Assembly (NCBI RefSeq): GCF_019303495.1
Contig: NZ_JAEVFI010000039.1
Span: 1-47,192 of the forward strand
Source of the DNA: Streptomyces sp. JJ66
GTDB taxonomy: Bacteria > Actinomycetota > Actinomycetes > Streptomycetales > Streptomycetaceae
Length of the DNA: 47,192 bases
Direction: 5' to 3'
Shown in pieces: positions 7,185-18,415 of the stretch. A program made the translations under genes and the position numbers. Positions within the stretch are counted from its first letter, which is position 1. The number at the start of each line of letters is the position of its first letter. Below the pieces are notes generated by a model. It was not told the DNA's origin. It made no database searches and saw only the letters and a program-made list of their open reading frames with translations.

Positions 7185-7865
7185 CTAATCCCGGTCGTCC
7201 CCGTCCGGCGCCCGCGGTTCGCCGTGGGACAGGAACCAGTCCCGGGCCGCGCGCGACACCTGGTCCAGGGCGCCGGGCTCGGGAAACAGGTGGGTGGCGC
7301 CCGGGATGACGTGCGTGGTACACGGCGCCGCCAGCCGGTCGGCGGCCCACTGGTTCAGCTCCAGCACCTGTGCGTCCCGGCCCCCGACCAGCAGCAGTAC
7401 GGGAGCGCGCACCCGGGCCAGGGCGTCCCCGGCCAGGTCCGGACGTCCGCCCCGGGAGACCACGGACCGTACGCGCTCGGGACGCTCGGCGGCCCCCACC
7501 AGCGCGGCGGCGGCCCCGGTGCTGGCGCCGAACAGGTGCGTGGGCAGCCCGGCTGTCGCCGCCCGCGCTCCCAGCCAGTCCAGGGCCACCACCACCCGCC
7601 GCCCCAGCAGCCCGATGTCGAACCGGTGCTCCCCGCTGGCCGCGTCCGCCGCCTCCTCAATCTCGGTCAACAGATCCATCAGCAACGTGCCCAGGCCGGA
7701 CGCCTGGAGCCGCGCCGCGACCTCGCGATTGCGCGGACTGTGCCGGGAGCTGCCAGTGCCGTGCGCGAACAACACGATCCCGCGCGCCGACCGGGGTACC
7801 ACCAGGTCCCCGGCCAGCAGCGCGGCACCGTCCGCCACCCGCACCGCCTCCGCCGCACCGGACAT
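7185..7865 (-). CDS. Alpha/beta hydrolase, dienelactone-hydrolase-like
   Basis: 226 residues. A cytoplasmic alpha/beta hydrolase: oxyanion segment 'VLFAHGTGSSRHSPRN' (31-46), nucleophile elbow GASTG with Ser115, Asp164 in 'VGGRDAQVLELN' and His192 in 'GATHLF' complete a canonical triad. This exact type ('AHGTGSSRHSPRN') is regularly found beside the phosphoribosyltransferase type encoded downstream, and both may belong to a stress-related unit; the substrate is unknown. The gap of 418 bp to the divergent amylase start holds the amylase promoter region. Confidence 0.88.
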   Translation of the reverse strand: MSGAAEAVRVADGAALLAGDLVVPRSARGIVLFAHGTGSSRHSPRNREVAARLQASGLGTLLMDLLTEIEEAADAASGEHRFDIGLLGRRVVVALDWLGARAATAGLPTHLFGASTGAAAALVGAAERPERVRSVVSRGGRPDLAGDALARVRAPVLLLVGGRDAQVLELNQWAADRLAAPCTTHVIPGATHLFPEPGALDQVSRAARDWFLSHGEPRAPDGDDRD

Positions 7866-8044
7866 GCGCCACCTCCCGTCCCGCGGGCGACGCCCGCCTC
7901 GGCGCCGTCCTCCCGCCCCGTAGTAGCCGCCACCCCACCCGGTCTAACCCCAGGGAACGTGCCCACCCGCTGCGACCAGCCCGCACCGCCACGACGGGGC
8001 GGCCGCTGGAGGACGCGCAGGTTCCCTGGGCACGGCTGAAAGTC

Positions 8045-8185
8045 CTTGCAAGAGCTGCCGGGGGGAGTGCTGGCGCTGTGTTTCCCGGGTTGGTCAGAAG
8101 TATTGACCGGCGGTAAGGAGTCTTCTACGGTCTCTCGACGGAAGAGTTTCCATCAGATTTCACTTTGTTTCCAGCAAGGTGTTGC
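8045..8185 (+). promoter_or_regulatory. Amylase upstream region with candidate MalR-type operator motifs
   Basis: Two motifs stand out between the divergent hydrolase and amylase genes. CTTGCAAG at 8045-8052 is a perfect 8-base palindrome and resembles the CTTGCAG/CTTGCAAG repeats known in streptomycete amylase promoters that bind MalR/Reg1. GCAA-GGTG-TTGC at 8174-8185 is a second, looser dyad with the same half-sites. The stretch 8100-8180 is unusually AT-rich for this DNA and probably contains the promoter, but I cannot assign -10 and -35 boxes. Confidence 0.4.
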
Positions 8186-8283
8186 AGCGGCCCGTGGGCA
8201 GGGCCGACCCCTCACCGGCCCCACGGGCGCGCCACGCTGCCCCGGGCCTCGGCATCCACAACTCCCTTCAGGCAGGAGCACCC

Positions 8284-9966
8284 GTGGGTTTCAGGAGCAG
8301 GAGTACAGCCGTCGCGTTGGCCCTGGTGGCGGGCGGGGTGGGCGCCGTCGTCCCGGGGGCGGCGGCGCAGGCTGCGCCACCGGGCGGCAAGGACGTCACG
8401 GCGGTGATGTTCTCGTGGAGGTTCGACTCCGTCGCGCGGGCGTGCACCGACACACTCGGCCCGGCGGGGTACGGGTACGTGCAGGTGTCGCCGCCGCAGG
8501 AGCACATCCGGGGCGGGCCGTGGTGGACGGCGTACCAGCCGGTCAGCTACGAGATCGCCGGCCGGCTTGGCGGTCGCGCTGACTTCCGCGAGATGATCGA
8601 CGCCTGCCACGCGGCGGGGGTGAAGGTGGTGGCGGACGCCGTCATCAACCACATGGCGGCGGACAGCGGCACCGGAACGGGCGGTTCGCCGTACACCAAG
8701 TACGGGTACGCCAAGGCCGGTTACGGTGACCACGACTTCAACGCCTGCCGCGACGACGCCATCGACTACCGCGACCGCTACCAGGTGCAGAACTGCGAAC
8801 TGGTGGGGCTGGCGGACCTCAAGACCGGCTCGGAGTACGTGCGCCAGCGCATCGCCGACTACTTCAACGACCTGCTGGCGCTCGGCGTGGACGGGTTCCG
8901 TGTGGACGCCGTCAAGCACATACCGGCCGACGACCTGAAAGCCATCAAGGCGGGGCTCGACGACCCGGACGCGTACTGGAAGCAGGAAGCCATTCACGGC
9001 GCCGGTGAGGCCGTGTCCCCGAGTGAGTACCTGGGCACGGGTGACGTGCAGGAGTTCCGCTACGGGCGCGACCTCAAACGGGTCTTCCGGCACGAGAAGC
9101 TGGCGTACCTGGAGAACTTCGGCGAGGGCTGGGGGTACCTCGGCAGCGAGCAGGCGGCCACGTTCGTCACGAACCACGACACCGAACGGCTCGGCGACAC
9201 CCTCACCTACCGGGACGGCGCCGACTACACCCTTGCCCACGTGTTCCTGCTCGCCTGGCCGTACGGCTCGCCCGACGTGCACTCCGGCTACGCGTTCAGC
9301 GACAAGGACGCGGGCCCGCCGAACGGCGGCACGGTGACCGCGTGCCACCAGGACGGCTGGGAGTGTCAGCACGCGTGGCGCGAGATCGCCTCCATGGTCG
9401 GTTTCCGCAACTCCGCGCACGGGCAGGGCGTGACCGACTGGTGGGACAACGGCAACGACGCCATTGCCTTCGGACGCGGCAGCGCGGCCTACGTCGCCCT
9501 CAACCACGAGCCCCATGCGCTCACCCGCACCTTCGACTCCTCGCTGGCGGCGGGCACCTACTGCGACGTCCAGCGCGGCACCCCGGTCACCGTGGACCGT
9601 TCCGGGCGCTTCACCGCCACACTCGCCCCGGACACCGCGCTGGCCCTGCACACCGGCGCCCGCGACTGCCGCGACACCGGCGTCTCGTTCGCCGTCGAGG
9701 CCACCACCCAGTGGGGCCAGCACCTTCACGTCGCGGGTGACTGCGCCGCGCTCGGCGGCTGGGACACCGGCGCCGCGCCGAGGCTGGACCCGGATGCCTA
9801 CCCGGTGTGGAAACACGAGGTCGCCCTGCCAGCCGGAACATCCTGCCAGTACAAGTACCTCCGCAAGGACGGCTCGGGCGGCGTCCACTGGGAGAGCGGC
9901 GAAAACCGCTCCTTCACCGTGCCCGACGACGGCCGGGTGGTGCTGAATGACACCTGGCGCGGCTGA
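8284..9966 (+). CDS. Secreted alpha-amylase (GH13) with C-terminal CBM20 starch-binding domain
   Basis: 560 residues. I place the start at GTG 8284 because GGAG at 8275-8278 precedes it and it opens a perfect Sec signal peptide (VGFRSRSTAVALALVAGGVG, cleavage near AAAQA-AP, about 30). Catalytic regions of family GH13: DAVINH (118-123), GFRVDAVKH (204-212, nucleophile Asp208), Glu235 in 'WKQEAI', and FVTNHDTER (294-302, Asp299). The last 95 residues are a CBM20 domain ('VSFAVEATTQWGQHLHVAGD', 'LGGWDTG', 'YKYLRKDG', 'WESGENR'). Product hydrolyses internal alpha-1,4 links of starch outside the cell. Forms an amylolytic pair with the pullulanase 132 bases downstream. Confidence 0.96.
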   Translation: MGFRSRSTAVALALVAGGVGAVVPGAAAQAAPPGGKDVTAVMFSWRFDSVARACTDTLGPAGYGYVQVSPPQEHIRGGPWWTAYQPVSYEIAGRLGGRADFREMIDACHAAGVKVVADAVINHMAADSGTGTGGSPYTKYGYAKAGYGDHDFNACRDDAIDYRDRYQVQNCELVGLADLKTGSEYVRQRIADYFNDLLALGVDGFRVDAVKHIPADDLKAIKAGLDDPDAYWKQEAIHGAGEAVSPSEYLGTGDVQEFRYGRDLKRVFRHEKLAYLENFGEGWGYLGSEQAATFVTNHDTERLGDTLTYRDGADYTLAHVFLLAWPYGSPDVHSGYAFSDKDAGPPNGGTVTACHQDGWECQHAWREIASMVGFRNSAHGQGVTDWWDNGNDAIAFGRGSAAYVALNHEPHALTRTFDSSLAAGTYCDVQRGTPVTVDRSGRFTATLAPDTALALHTGARDCRDTGVSFAVEATTQWGQHLHVAGDCAALGGWDTGAAPRLDPDAYPVWKHEVALPAGTSCQYKYLRKDGSGGVHWESGENRSFTVPDDGRVVLNDTWRG

Positions 9967-10018
9967 CCTGTCCGCGCCCTTCCAGAACGCCCGCCCGGCC
10001 CCCGGCCCCCGCCCTCGC

Positions 10019-10045
10019 CCCCGTCACGTCGTTCCGCTGACGGGG
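10019..10045 (+). terminator. Hairpin between amylase and pullulanase genes
   Basis: CCCCGTCA (10019-10026) and TGACGGGG (10038-10045) form a perfect 8-bp stem with an 11-base loop, 52 bases after the amylase stop. There is no T-run, as usual in Streptomyces. It may be a partial terminator or a stabilising 3' end for the amylase message, with some readthrough into the pullulanase gene. Confidence 0.45.
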
Positions 10046-10098
10046 CCGGGCGGCCCGCACCCGCCCTCACCCATCGCCCTGCGAGGAGAAACGATCCC

Positions 10099-12945
<2,847 letters not shown>

Positions 12946-13080
12946 GACAAGCGCCGCACGAGAAAGGCCGGCCGGCCCACCCGTCAGCGAAGCCCGGGGG
13001 CGTGCGCCCGCCTGGTCTGATCGCGTCGCGGAGGCAGGAAGCGGAGGGCACCGCACGGGGCCGCCCGGCACCGGGCACCG

Positions 13081-13113
13081 CCGGTCAGTCGATGCGCCGC
13101 ATCGGCTGACCGG
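13081..13113. terminator. Strong hairpin at the 3' end of vapC, between convergent genes
   Basis: CCGGTCAGTCGATGCG (13081-13096) and CGCATCGGCTGACCGG (13098-13113) are complementary over 16 bp with one T/G mismatch. It includes the stop codon and last codons of the toxin gene and faces the end of the convergent pullulanase gene 136 bases away, so it can terminate both transcripts. The remaining 12946-13080 holds no gene. Confidence 0.6.
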
Positions 13114-13486
13114 TGACGCGGGCCAGGCAATCGAAGTCGCGGTCGGCGTGCAGCACAGTCAGCTTGTGGTGGGCCGCGGTCACGGCGACCAGCAGATCCA
13201 CCGGGCTGGCGCTCTGCTGCCACGCTTGCCGCGCGAGGCGTTGCTGGAGGCTGGCGCTGTCCTGCCATGCCGAGTCGGGCACCAGGTAGTACGGGTAGGT
13301 TTCCCGCAGGAGAGCATCGGCCTCGAAGTAGGCTGCCTGCGAACCGACAGCCCGCAGGTATTCCTGCCGCACCGGCTCGCAGATGCCGACGAGCCCGGCG
13401 CTGAACGTCTCGTCCCAGGCCGGGCTTGTCTGGCTGCGGTAGTACCGGACAAGAGCACTCGTGTCCACGAGGTAGAGCTCAGTCAT
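13085..13486 (-). CDS. vapC: VapC-type PIN-domain toxin
   Basis: 133 residues from the ATG at 13486, which overlaps the antitoxin stop (ATGA). PIN-domain ribonuclease: the first acidic residue is Asp8 in 'YLVDTSALVRYYR', the middle acidic helix is 'PVDLLVAVTAAHH', and the last acidic cluster is 'LHADRDFDCLARV'. VapC toxins cleave specific RNAs such as initiator tRNA or rRNA; the target here is unknown. A longer in-frame start at 13513 would run into the antitoxin gene and has no ribosome site. Confidence 0.9.
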   Translation of the reverse strand: MTELYLVDTSALVRYYRSQTSPAWDETFSAGLVGICEPVRQEYLRAVGSQAAYFEADALLRETYPYYLVPDSAWQDSASLQQRLARQAWQQSASPVDLLVAVTAAHHKLTVLHADRDFDCLARVTGQPMRRID

Positions 13487-13710
13487 GCTGCCGTGGACGC
13501 CCCGGTGCCCCACCCCTCGTCGAAGGCGGAGAAGTCGATCTCGCCGTCCGCGACCAGCTCGCGCATGCGTGCGATGGCGGCAGCTCTCCGCCGACGGTCG
13601 ATGATCTCCCGCAACGCGGCGTTGACGGTGTCCTTCTTCGTGCTGGTGCCCAGATGACGTGCGGCTTCGGCCAGGGCTTCGTCGTCCACGTCGATGACTG
13701 TGCGAGCCAT
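13483..13710 (-). CDS. vapB: VapB-type antitoxin
   Basis: 75 residues from the ATG at 13710, with AGAGGAG upstream on the minus strand. The N-terminus 'MARTVIDVDDEALAEAARHL' followed by 'GTSTKKDTVNAALREII' is the ribbon-helix-helix DNA-binding domain of VapB antitoxins; the C-terminal 'MRELVADGEIDFSAFDEGWG' is the toxin-binding tail. It neutralises the PIN toxin and represses its own promoter with it. Stop and toxin start overlap by four bases. Confidence 0.9.
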   Translation of the reverse strand: MARTVIDVDDEALAEAARHLGTSTKKDTVNAALREIIDRRRRAAAIARMRELVADGEIDFSAFDEGWGTGASTAA

Positions 13711-13734
13711 GCGGCCACTCCTCTGATATCTAAA

Positions 13735-13756
13735 CCGAGAAAAGTATACCTCTCGG
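13735..13756 (-). promoter_or_regulatory. vapBC promoter with operator dyad over the -10 box
   Basis: On the minus strand a TATACT -10-like hexamer (plus-strand 13743-13748) lies inside the dyad CCGAGA-N10-TCTCGG (13735-13740 and 13751-13756). This AT-rich island is 25-45 bases before the antitoxin ATG. A repressor bound to the dyad would cover the -10, which is how VapBC autoregulation usually works. No convincing -35 box is seen. Confidence 0.5.
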
Positions 13757-13817
13757 TGGGTGGACCTGCGCGGCACCGGAGGTTCACCCACCGTGCGGAG
13801 TCCCCTGGCTACCAGCG

Positions 13818-15956
13818 CTACGGCACCAGCGGCTTCAGTGTGCCGCCGTCCTTGAGGGTCGCCGTCAGCTCCGCCTTCGCGCCCTGCTCGGTCTTGGCGG
13901 CCAGCTGCCGGGCGTCGGCGGACGCGTTCACGTCACCGGACGCCGTGATGGAGGTGACGCCCTCGCTGGCCGCCGCCAACAGGTACCAGCTGTCGCCGGT
14001 GGACTTCCACAGCACCCCGCTCAGCACCCGCGGCTCGCGCGGGCCGCAGGCCGGATCGTCCTCCACCTGCGCGGCTACCGAGCCCGGTGTGGCCGGGTCC
14101 TCGACGGGGGCCTGGAACTGCAGCAGCGTCTTCGCCCCGGCGCCGCGCCACGTCTCCGCCCGGGTGCACACCCAGCGGGCCGTGCCGTTGCTCTCCGGCA
14201 GCTCCTGCTCGGCGAACGCCCAGGTGTTGACCGACCGCACCCCGGCGCCCGCCATCGACGTCAGGTGGCACGCGGTACGGGCCAGCGCCGCGCGCGCCGC
14301 CTTGCTGGTCGCCGGGGCCAGCTCGGCCGCCGGGTTGCCACTGGTGAGCGCCGCGGGCGCCAGCTCGGCGAGGTCGGTCAGCAGGTACGCGCCCTGCCCT
14401 CCGGCCGACGTCACCTCCAGCGCGGGCCACGTCGTACAGCTGTCACCGCCGAACGGGGGGCCGGTGACGGGCTCGGTGACGCCGTCCGTGCGGCGCTTGA
14501 CGGCGGTGGCCTCGGCGCCGGGCTTGAGCAGGTCGGTCACCGCCAGCCCGCTGACCCACGGGGCGAGCAGATAGCGGGCGTTGCCGTCGCTGCGGGTGAG
14601 CAGCACCGCGCTCGCGTCCTGGGCCCCGGCGGCGTCGGCGCGGGCGAAGTCCAGCCCCACCGCGCCCTTCGCGCCGCCCCGTGGCTCGGCGTACCGCACG
14701 ATGCGCAGACCGTCGTACAGCAGCACCACCGAGGCGCCGTCCACCTCGCCGGCGTACAGCAGTTGCGGGGGACCGGCCGCCGGACCCGCGTACGTGCCCG
14801 GGGTCGCCGTCACGGTCACCTCCTCGCCCGGGCGGGCCCACACCGCGAGCGCCCGGCGCAACAGCTCCTCGTCCCCGGCGAGTTCACCGCGTGTGGGCCA
14901 GGCGGTGTAGTCCGTGCGCGCGGAGTCCCGCCAGGCGGCGGCCTGGACGCGGACCAGCTCACCCGGGTCCAGCGCGCGCTCGGCGGCCGGGTTCTGGGCG
15001 TAGACCGGAGCGGCGGCACCGTCGCGGCCCCAGGTGTCGCCCGGCAGACCCAGCAGCGCCCCGCACACCCCGAGCGCCACCACCGCGACCAGCGCGGCAC
15101 GCCCGTGCTGGCGGCGGCGCATCAGGTCGGTCGGGCGGGCCTGGAGGGAACAGGCGTCGAACTCCGGGGACTCCAGCAGCGCCCGGTCCCGGCTGCCCGG
15201 GGGCGCGCAGACACCGTCCGCCTCCCGCAGCGCCTCCTCCGGCTCGGCGATCCCGGCGGCGTCCAGCAGCCGCACCACGTCGCCATCGGACAGCCGCTCC
15301 AGCTCGCGCAGCACGTATGCCGCCCGGCCCGCGTCGCTGACGGCGGCGAGCGCCTGTTCCAGCGCCACCTCGTCCGTGCCGCCCGCGCCGGGGAACAGCC
15401 GCAACCCGGCCACCTGCGGCAGCACCGGGCGGACCTTGGGCATCCAGCCCAGCTCCCACCGGCCCACCCGCGCCGGACGCGCCTGCTCCAGCGCCCCGCG
15501 CACCACCCGCAACCGCAGGTAGGCGTACCCGGTGTCCACCGCGCCCGGGTCCCGGGCGTCCAGGTCTGCCGCCTTACCGGCCGTGTCGCCGTGCTGGGTA
15601 CCCGGGGCCTGCGCGTCGGCGTCGCGTTCGTCCCCGTCCTGCGCGCCGGTGTGCTGCGCGGCCGGGTCCTGCGCATCCCCGGCGGCTCGCTGCCGGGGAA
15701 CCGGGGGCTCCTCCCCGGCCGCCTTGCCGCGCGGCAGCGCCCGCTGCGCCAGCGCGTGCGCGGTGAGCGCGCGCCGGTGGCGGCTCAGCGCCGGCGGCAA
15801 CAGCAGATAGCCGAGGCGCACCAGCCTCGGGTAGTGCTCGACGAGCGCCGCCTCGGCCCGCTCAACATCCACGGGACCCGCGGAGGAAGGCTGGGGGGAG
15901 GAAGGCTGGGGAGAGGTCGCGTCCTTCAGAGCCACGCGCTGCGCAACGAGCGGCAC
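13818..15956 (-). CDS. Large membrane protein with sigma-factor-like cytoplasmic region
   Basis: 712 residues from GTG 15956 (start uncertain; another GTG lies seven codons in). Residues 30-75 ('RAEAALVEHYPRLVRLGYLLLP') and 195-245 ('VALEQALAAVSDAGRAAYVLRELERL') read like degenerate ECF sigma regions 2 and 4, joined by a disordered Ala/Gly/Asp-rich linker (80-140). One transmembrane segment at about 286-305 follows; the remaining 400 residues should be outside and contain several Cys and Thr/Ala-rich beta-type sequence without a domain I recognise. The topology suggests a signal-sensing membrane protein. Function unknown; the sigma resemblance is by eye only. Confidence 0.65.
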   Translation of the reverse strand: MPLVAQRVALKDATSPQPSSPQPSSAGPVDVERAEAALVEHYPRLVRLGYLLLPPALSRHRRALTAHALAQRALPRGKAAGEEPPVPRQRAAGDAQDPAAQHTGAQDGDERDADAQAPGTQHGDTAGKAADLDARDPGAVDTGYAYLRLRVVRGALEQARPARVGRWELGWMPKVRPVLPQVAGLRLFPGAGGTDEVALEQALAAVSDAGRAAYVLRELERLSDGDVVRLLDAAGIAEPEEALREADGVCAPPGSRDRALLESPEFDACSLQARPTDLMRRRQHGRAALVAVVALGVCGALLGLPGDTWGRDGAAAPVYAQNPAAERALDPGELVRVQAAAWRDSARTDYTAWPTRGELAGDEELLRRALAVWARPGEEVTVTATPGTYAGPAAGPPQLLYAGEVDGASVVLLYDGLRIVRYAEPRGGAKGAVGLDFARADAAGAQDASAVLLTRSDGNARYLLAPWVSGLAVTDLLKPGAEATAVKRRTDGVTEPVTGPPFGGDSCTTWPALEVTSAGGQGAYLLTDLAELAPAALTSGNPAAELAPATSKAARAALARTACHLTSMAGAGVRSVNTWAFAEQELPESNGTARWVCTRAETWRGAGAKTLLQFQAPVEDPATPGSVAAQVEDDPACGPREPRVLSGVLWKSTGDSWYLLAAASEGVTSITASGDVNASADARQLAAKTEQGAKAELTATLKDGGTLKPLVP

Positions 15957-16298
15957 GCCGCCGGGTCACGCACCGGCGGCGGTGAACCGCGCCGACTGAC
16001 GGTGACCCACATCAGCACCGATCGGCCAGTACCGGCGCCCGGACGGCCCGGGACGGACGGTACCAGCACGCGGCGGCCCGCCCGGCGCTGCGTGCCGGAC
16101 GCCCGGCGGGGGTCAGCACGGGGGTGACAAAAAGCGGGGCGGACGTGCGCCTATGGCGTACCCACGTGCCATGATGCCGGACACCGCACAGCGGCGGCGC
16201 CGGGCTCCTCCCCACCCGGCGTCTGCCTGCGGTAGGTGCGGTATGTCACGCGCGGGGGCCGGGCGCGCGGACCGCTCTTCCCTGTTGGAGGCCCACGC
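15957..16298. other. Divergent intergenic region, no gene seen
   Basis: 342 bp between the divergent membrane-protein genes. It holds Arg/Gly/Pro-type GC-rich DNA with short dyads but no convincing ORF or RNA gene. Both promoters must lie here; TGACAA at 16125-16130 is the only -35-like sequence, without a well-spaced -10. Confidence 0.4.
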
Positions 16299-17834
16299 AT
16301 GTCCGTCGACAGTCCTGCCCGCATATCCGCTCCCGGCCAGGCGGCTCCGCCCGGCACCCGGCCTCGTCCCGCCGGATGGCAGGCGCTGCGTCCGCTCCTG
16401 CTGCGGCTCCACTTCTACGCCGGGGTCCTCGTCGCGCCGTTCCTGCTCGTCGCCGCGCTCACCGGCGCGCTGTACGCCGCCGCGCAGGTCATCGAGCGCA
16501 TCGTGTACGCCGACGTGCTGCACGTATCCCCGGGTGAGAGCCGGGTCCCGCTCGGCCAGCAGGTGACGGCCGCGCTGGACGCCCGCCCCGGTGGCGAACT
16601 GGCCGCGGTGTGGGTGGCCGACGAGCCCGGCGAGACCACCCGCGTCCTGCTCGACCACCCCGATGCTGATGCCGGGCGGCAGCTCGCGGTGTTCGTGGAC
16701 CCCTACACCACGGAGATCACCGGCACGCTGTCCAGTTACGGGGGCGCCGGAGCCCTGCCGTTCCGTGCCTGGGTCTCCGAACTGCACGCCAACCTGGGGC
16801 TGGGCGAGCCGGGCCGCTTCTACAGCGAACTGGCCGCCAGCTGGCTGTGGGTGGTGGTGCTCGGCGGGCTCGCGCTGTGGTTCGCCCGCCGCCGTAAGCA
16901 GCGCGCACTGCGCGGTACGCGCGGACAGCGGCGGCTGATCGCCTGGCACGGCACCCTCGGCGTGTGGGTCGCGCTCGGCTTGCTGGTGCTTTCGGCGACG
17001 GGGCTGACCTGGTCGCGCTGGGCGGGCGAGAACATCGGCGAACTGCGCGCCCAGCTGGGCGGTACGAGGCCCACCCTGGACACCTCCGGCTCCGGCTCGG
17101 CAGGCGGACACGAGGAGCACACCGGCGGCGGAGGCAGCAGCGCCGCCGATGGCGTCGGCCTCGACCGGGTGCTGGCCACGGCGCGTACCGGGGAAGGGCT
17201 CAGCGGGCCACTGAACATCAGCGTGCCGCCGACCGCCGCCGACGGCACCCCGGGCGCCTACCTCGTCCGGCAGGCCGACCGGCAAGTCCCGCAGCGCCTC
17301 GACCAGATCGCGGTGGACGCCACTACGGGCGAGGTCACCGGACGGCTCGCCTTCGCCGACTACCCCGTACTGGTCAAGCTCACCTCCTGGGGCATCGGCG
17401 CACACGACGGCAGCCTGTTCGGGCTGGTCAACCAGATCGTTCTGTTCGGCCTCGCCCTGGCCACCGTCGTCACGCTGTGCCTGGGGTACCGCATGTGGTG
17501 GCGGCGGCGTCCGCCCCCCGCCGGGCGGCTGGCGCTCGGCGGACGCCCGCCCGCGCGCGGCACCTGGCGCCGGCTGCCGCCGCGTCTGCTGCTGCCACTC
17601 GTCGCGGTGACGGTGGCCGTGAGCTGGTACGTGCCGCTGCTCGGCCTCACGCTGGTGGCGTTCCTGGCCGTGGACGCCACACTCGGCGCCCTCGCCCGCC
17701 GCCGCGCCGCCCGCCCGGCGGCCCCGGCCTCCCCGGAACCGGCCTCTCCGGCAGCGGACGGTACGGAGACGGGCCGGGACACTGACGCAGTACGCACGGA
17801 GTCGGAGTCGGGCAGGGGTACCGGCATAGGCTGA
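16299..17834 (+). CDS. PepSY-associated transmembrane protein
   Basis: 511 residues from ATG 16299, chosen for the TTGGAGG at 16285-16291 rather than an earlier in-frame codon at 16236. Topology is that of the PepSY-TM family: first membrane helix with the family motif 'LRLHFYAGVLVAPFLLV', a PepSY domain outside, a second helix 'SWLWVVVLGGLALWF', a third 'WHGTLGVWVALGLLVLS', a second outside PepSY segment, then helices near 'FGLVNQIVLFGLALA' and 'LLPLVAVTVAVSWYVPLLG'. Relatives are often tied to iron or siderophore reduction or to peptidase control; nothing local tells which. The C-terminal 50 residues are disordered. Confidence 0.88.
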   Translation: MSVDSPARISAPGQAAPPGTRPRPAGWQALRPLLLRLHFYAGVLVAPFLLVAALTGALYAAAQVIERIVYADVLHVSPGESRVPLGQQVTAALDARPGGELAAVWVADEPGETTRVLLDHPDADAGRQLAVFVDPYTTEITGTLSSYGGAGALPFRAWVSELHANLGLGEPGRFYSELAASWLWVVVLGGLALWFARRRKQRALRGTRGQRRLIAWHGTLGVWVALGLLVLSATGLTWSRWAGENIGELRAQLGGTRPTLDTSGSGSAGGHEEHTGGGGSSAADGVGLDRVLATARTGEGLSGPLNISVPPTAADGTPGAYLVRQADRQVPQRLDQIAVDATTGEVTGRLAFADYPVLVKLTSWGIGAHDGSLFGLVNQIVLFGLALATVVTLCLGYRMWWRRRPPPAGRLALGGRPPARGTWRRLPPRLLLPLVAVTVAVSWYVPLLGLTLVAFLAVDATLGALARRRAARPAAPASPEPASPAADGTETGRDTDAVRTESESGRGTGIG

Positions 17835-17868
17835 GGCCCGTCGCGCGACGTCAATCAGGAGGAACACC

Positions 17869-18255
17869 GTGCCGCAGATCACCATCGACTACGCCGCGCC
17901 GCTCGCCGCGTCCTTCGACCGCCACGCCTTCGGGCTGGAGCTGCACGCGATCACCGAGTGCACCATCGGCGCGTCCGTGGCCGCCTGCAAGACCCGCTTC
18001 CGGCGGATCGAGGAGAGCGTCATCGCCGACGGCGACGGCAGCGTCGATATGGTGCACATCGAGGTCGCCGTCCTGTCCGGACGTACCCAGGACGCCAAGA
18101 CGGAGCTGGCGCGTGCCGTGCTCGACCTCGCCCGCGACCGCGTCCGCCCCGCCCCCGGGCGGCGCCTGGACCTCTCCGTCCACATCGCCGACATGGACCG
18201 GCAGGTCTATGTAGCCCACCAGGAGGACGCCCGCGGCCAGGGAGTGCCCGCCTGA
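17869..18255 (+). CDS. 5-carboxymethyl-2-hydroxymuconate isomerase family protein
   Basis: 128 residues from GTG 17869 with AGGAGGA at 17856-17862. It belongs to the tautomerase superfamily: Pro directly after the initiator Met ('MPQITIDYAA') would be the catalytic N-terminal proline, and the C-terminal 'RPAPGRRLDLSVHIADMD' matches CHMI enzymes. In homoprotocatechuate degradation CHMI isomerises 5-carboxymethyl-2-hydroxymuconate, but no other gene of that pathway is here, so the physiological substrate is open. It begins 34 bases after the PepSY gene and may share its transcript. Confidence 0.88.
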   Translation: MPQITIDYAAPLAASFDRHAFGLELHAITECTIGASVAACKTRFRRIEESVIADGDGSVDMVHIEVAVLSGRTQDAKTELARAVLDLARDRVRPAPGRRLDLSVHIADMDRQVYVAHQEDARGQGVPA

Positions 18256-18360
18256 CGTTCGGCGAACGCGAGGCCCCCGCCGACGCCGCCTATGCCCACG
18301 CTGGCGGACGCCCTGCTCATGCCGCCTTCACCCCTGCGACGCGGGTTCGCTCCGCGCGTC
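18256..18360. terminator. Candidate bidirectional terminator hairpins
   Basis: Between the convergent CHMI and regulator genes. CGTTCG-G-CGAACG (18256-18268) is a perfect dyad immediately after the CHMI stop, and GACGCG (18338-18343) pairs with CGCGTC (18355-18360). Either could end transcription; no T-run. Confidence 0.35.
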
Positions 18361-18415
18361 ACCACATCCTCGCGGCCGCAGTAACCCGGCCGCCCGCGCG
18401 CCCGGCACCGTGCCG

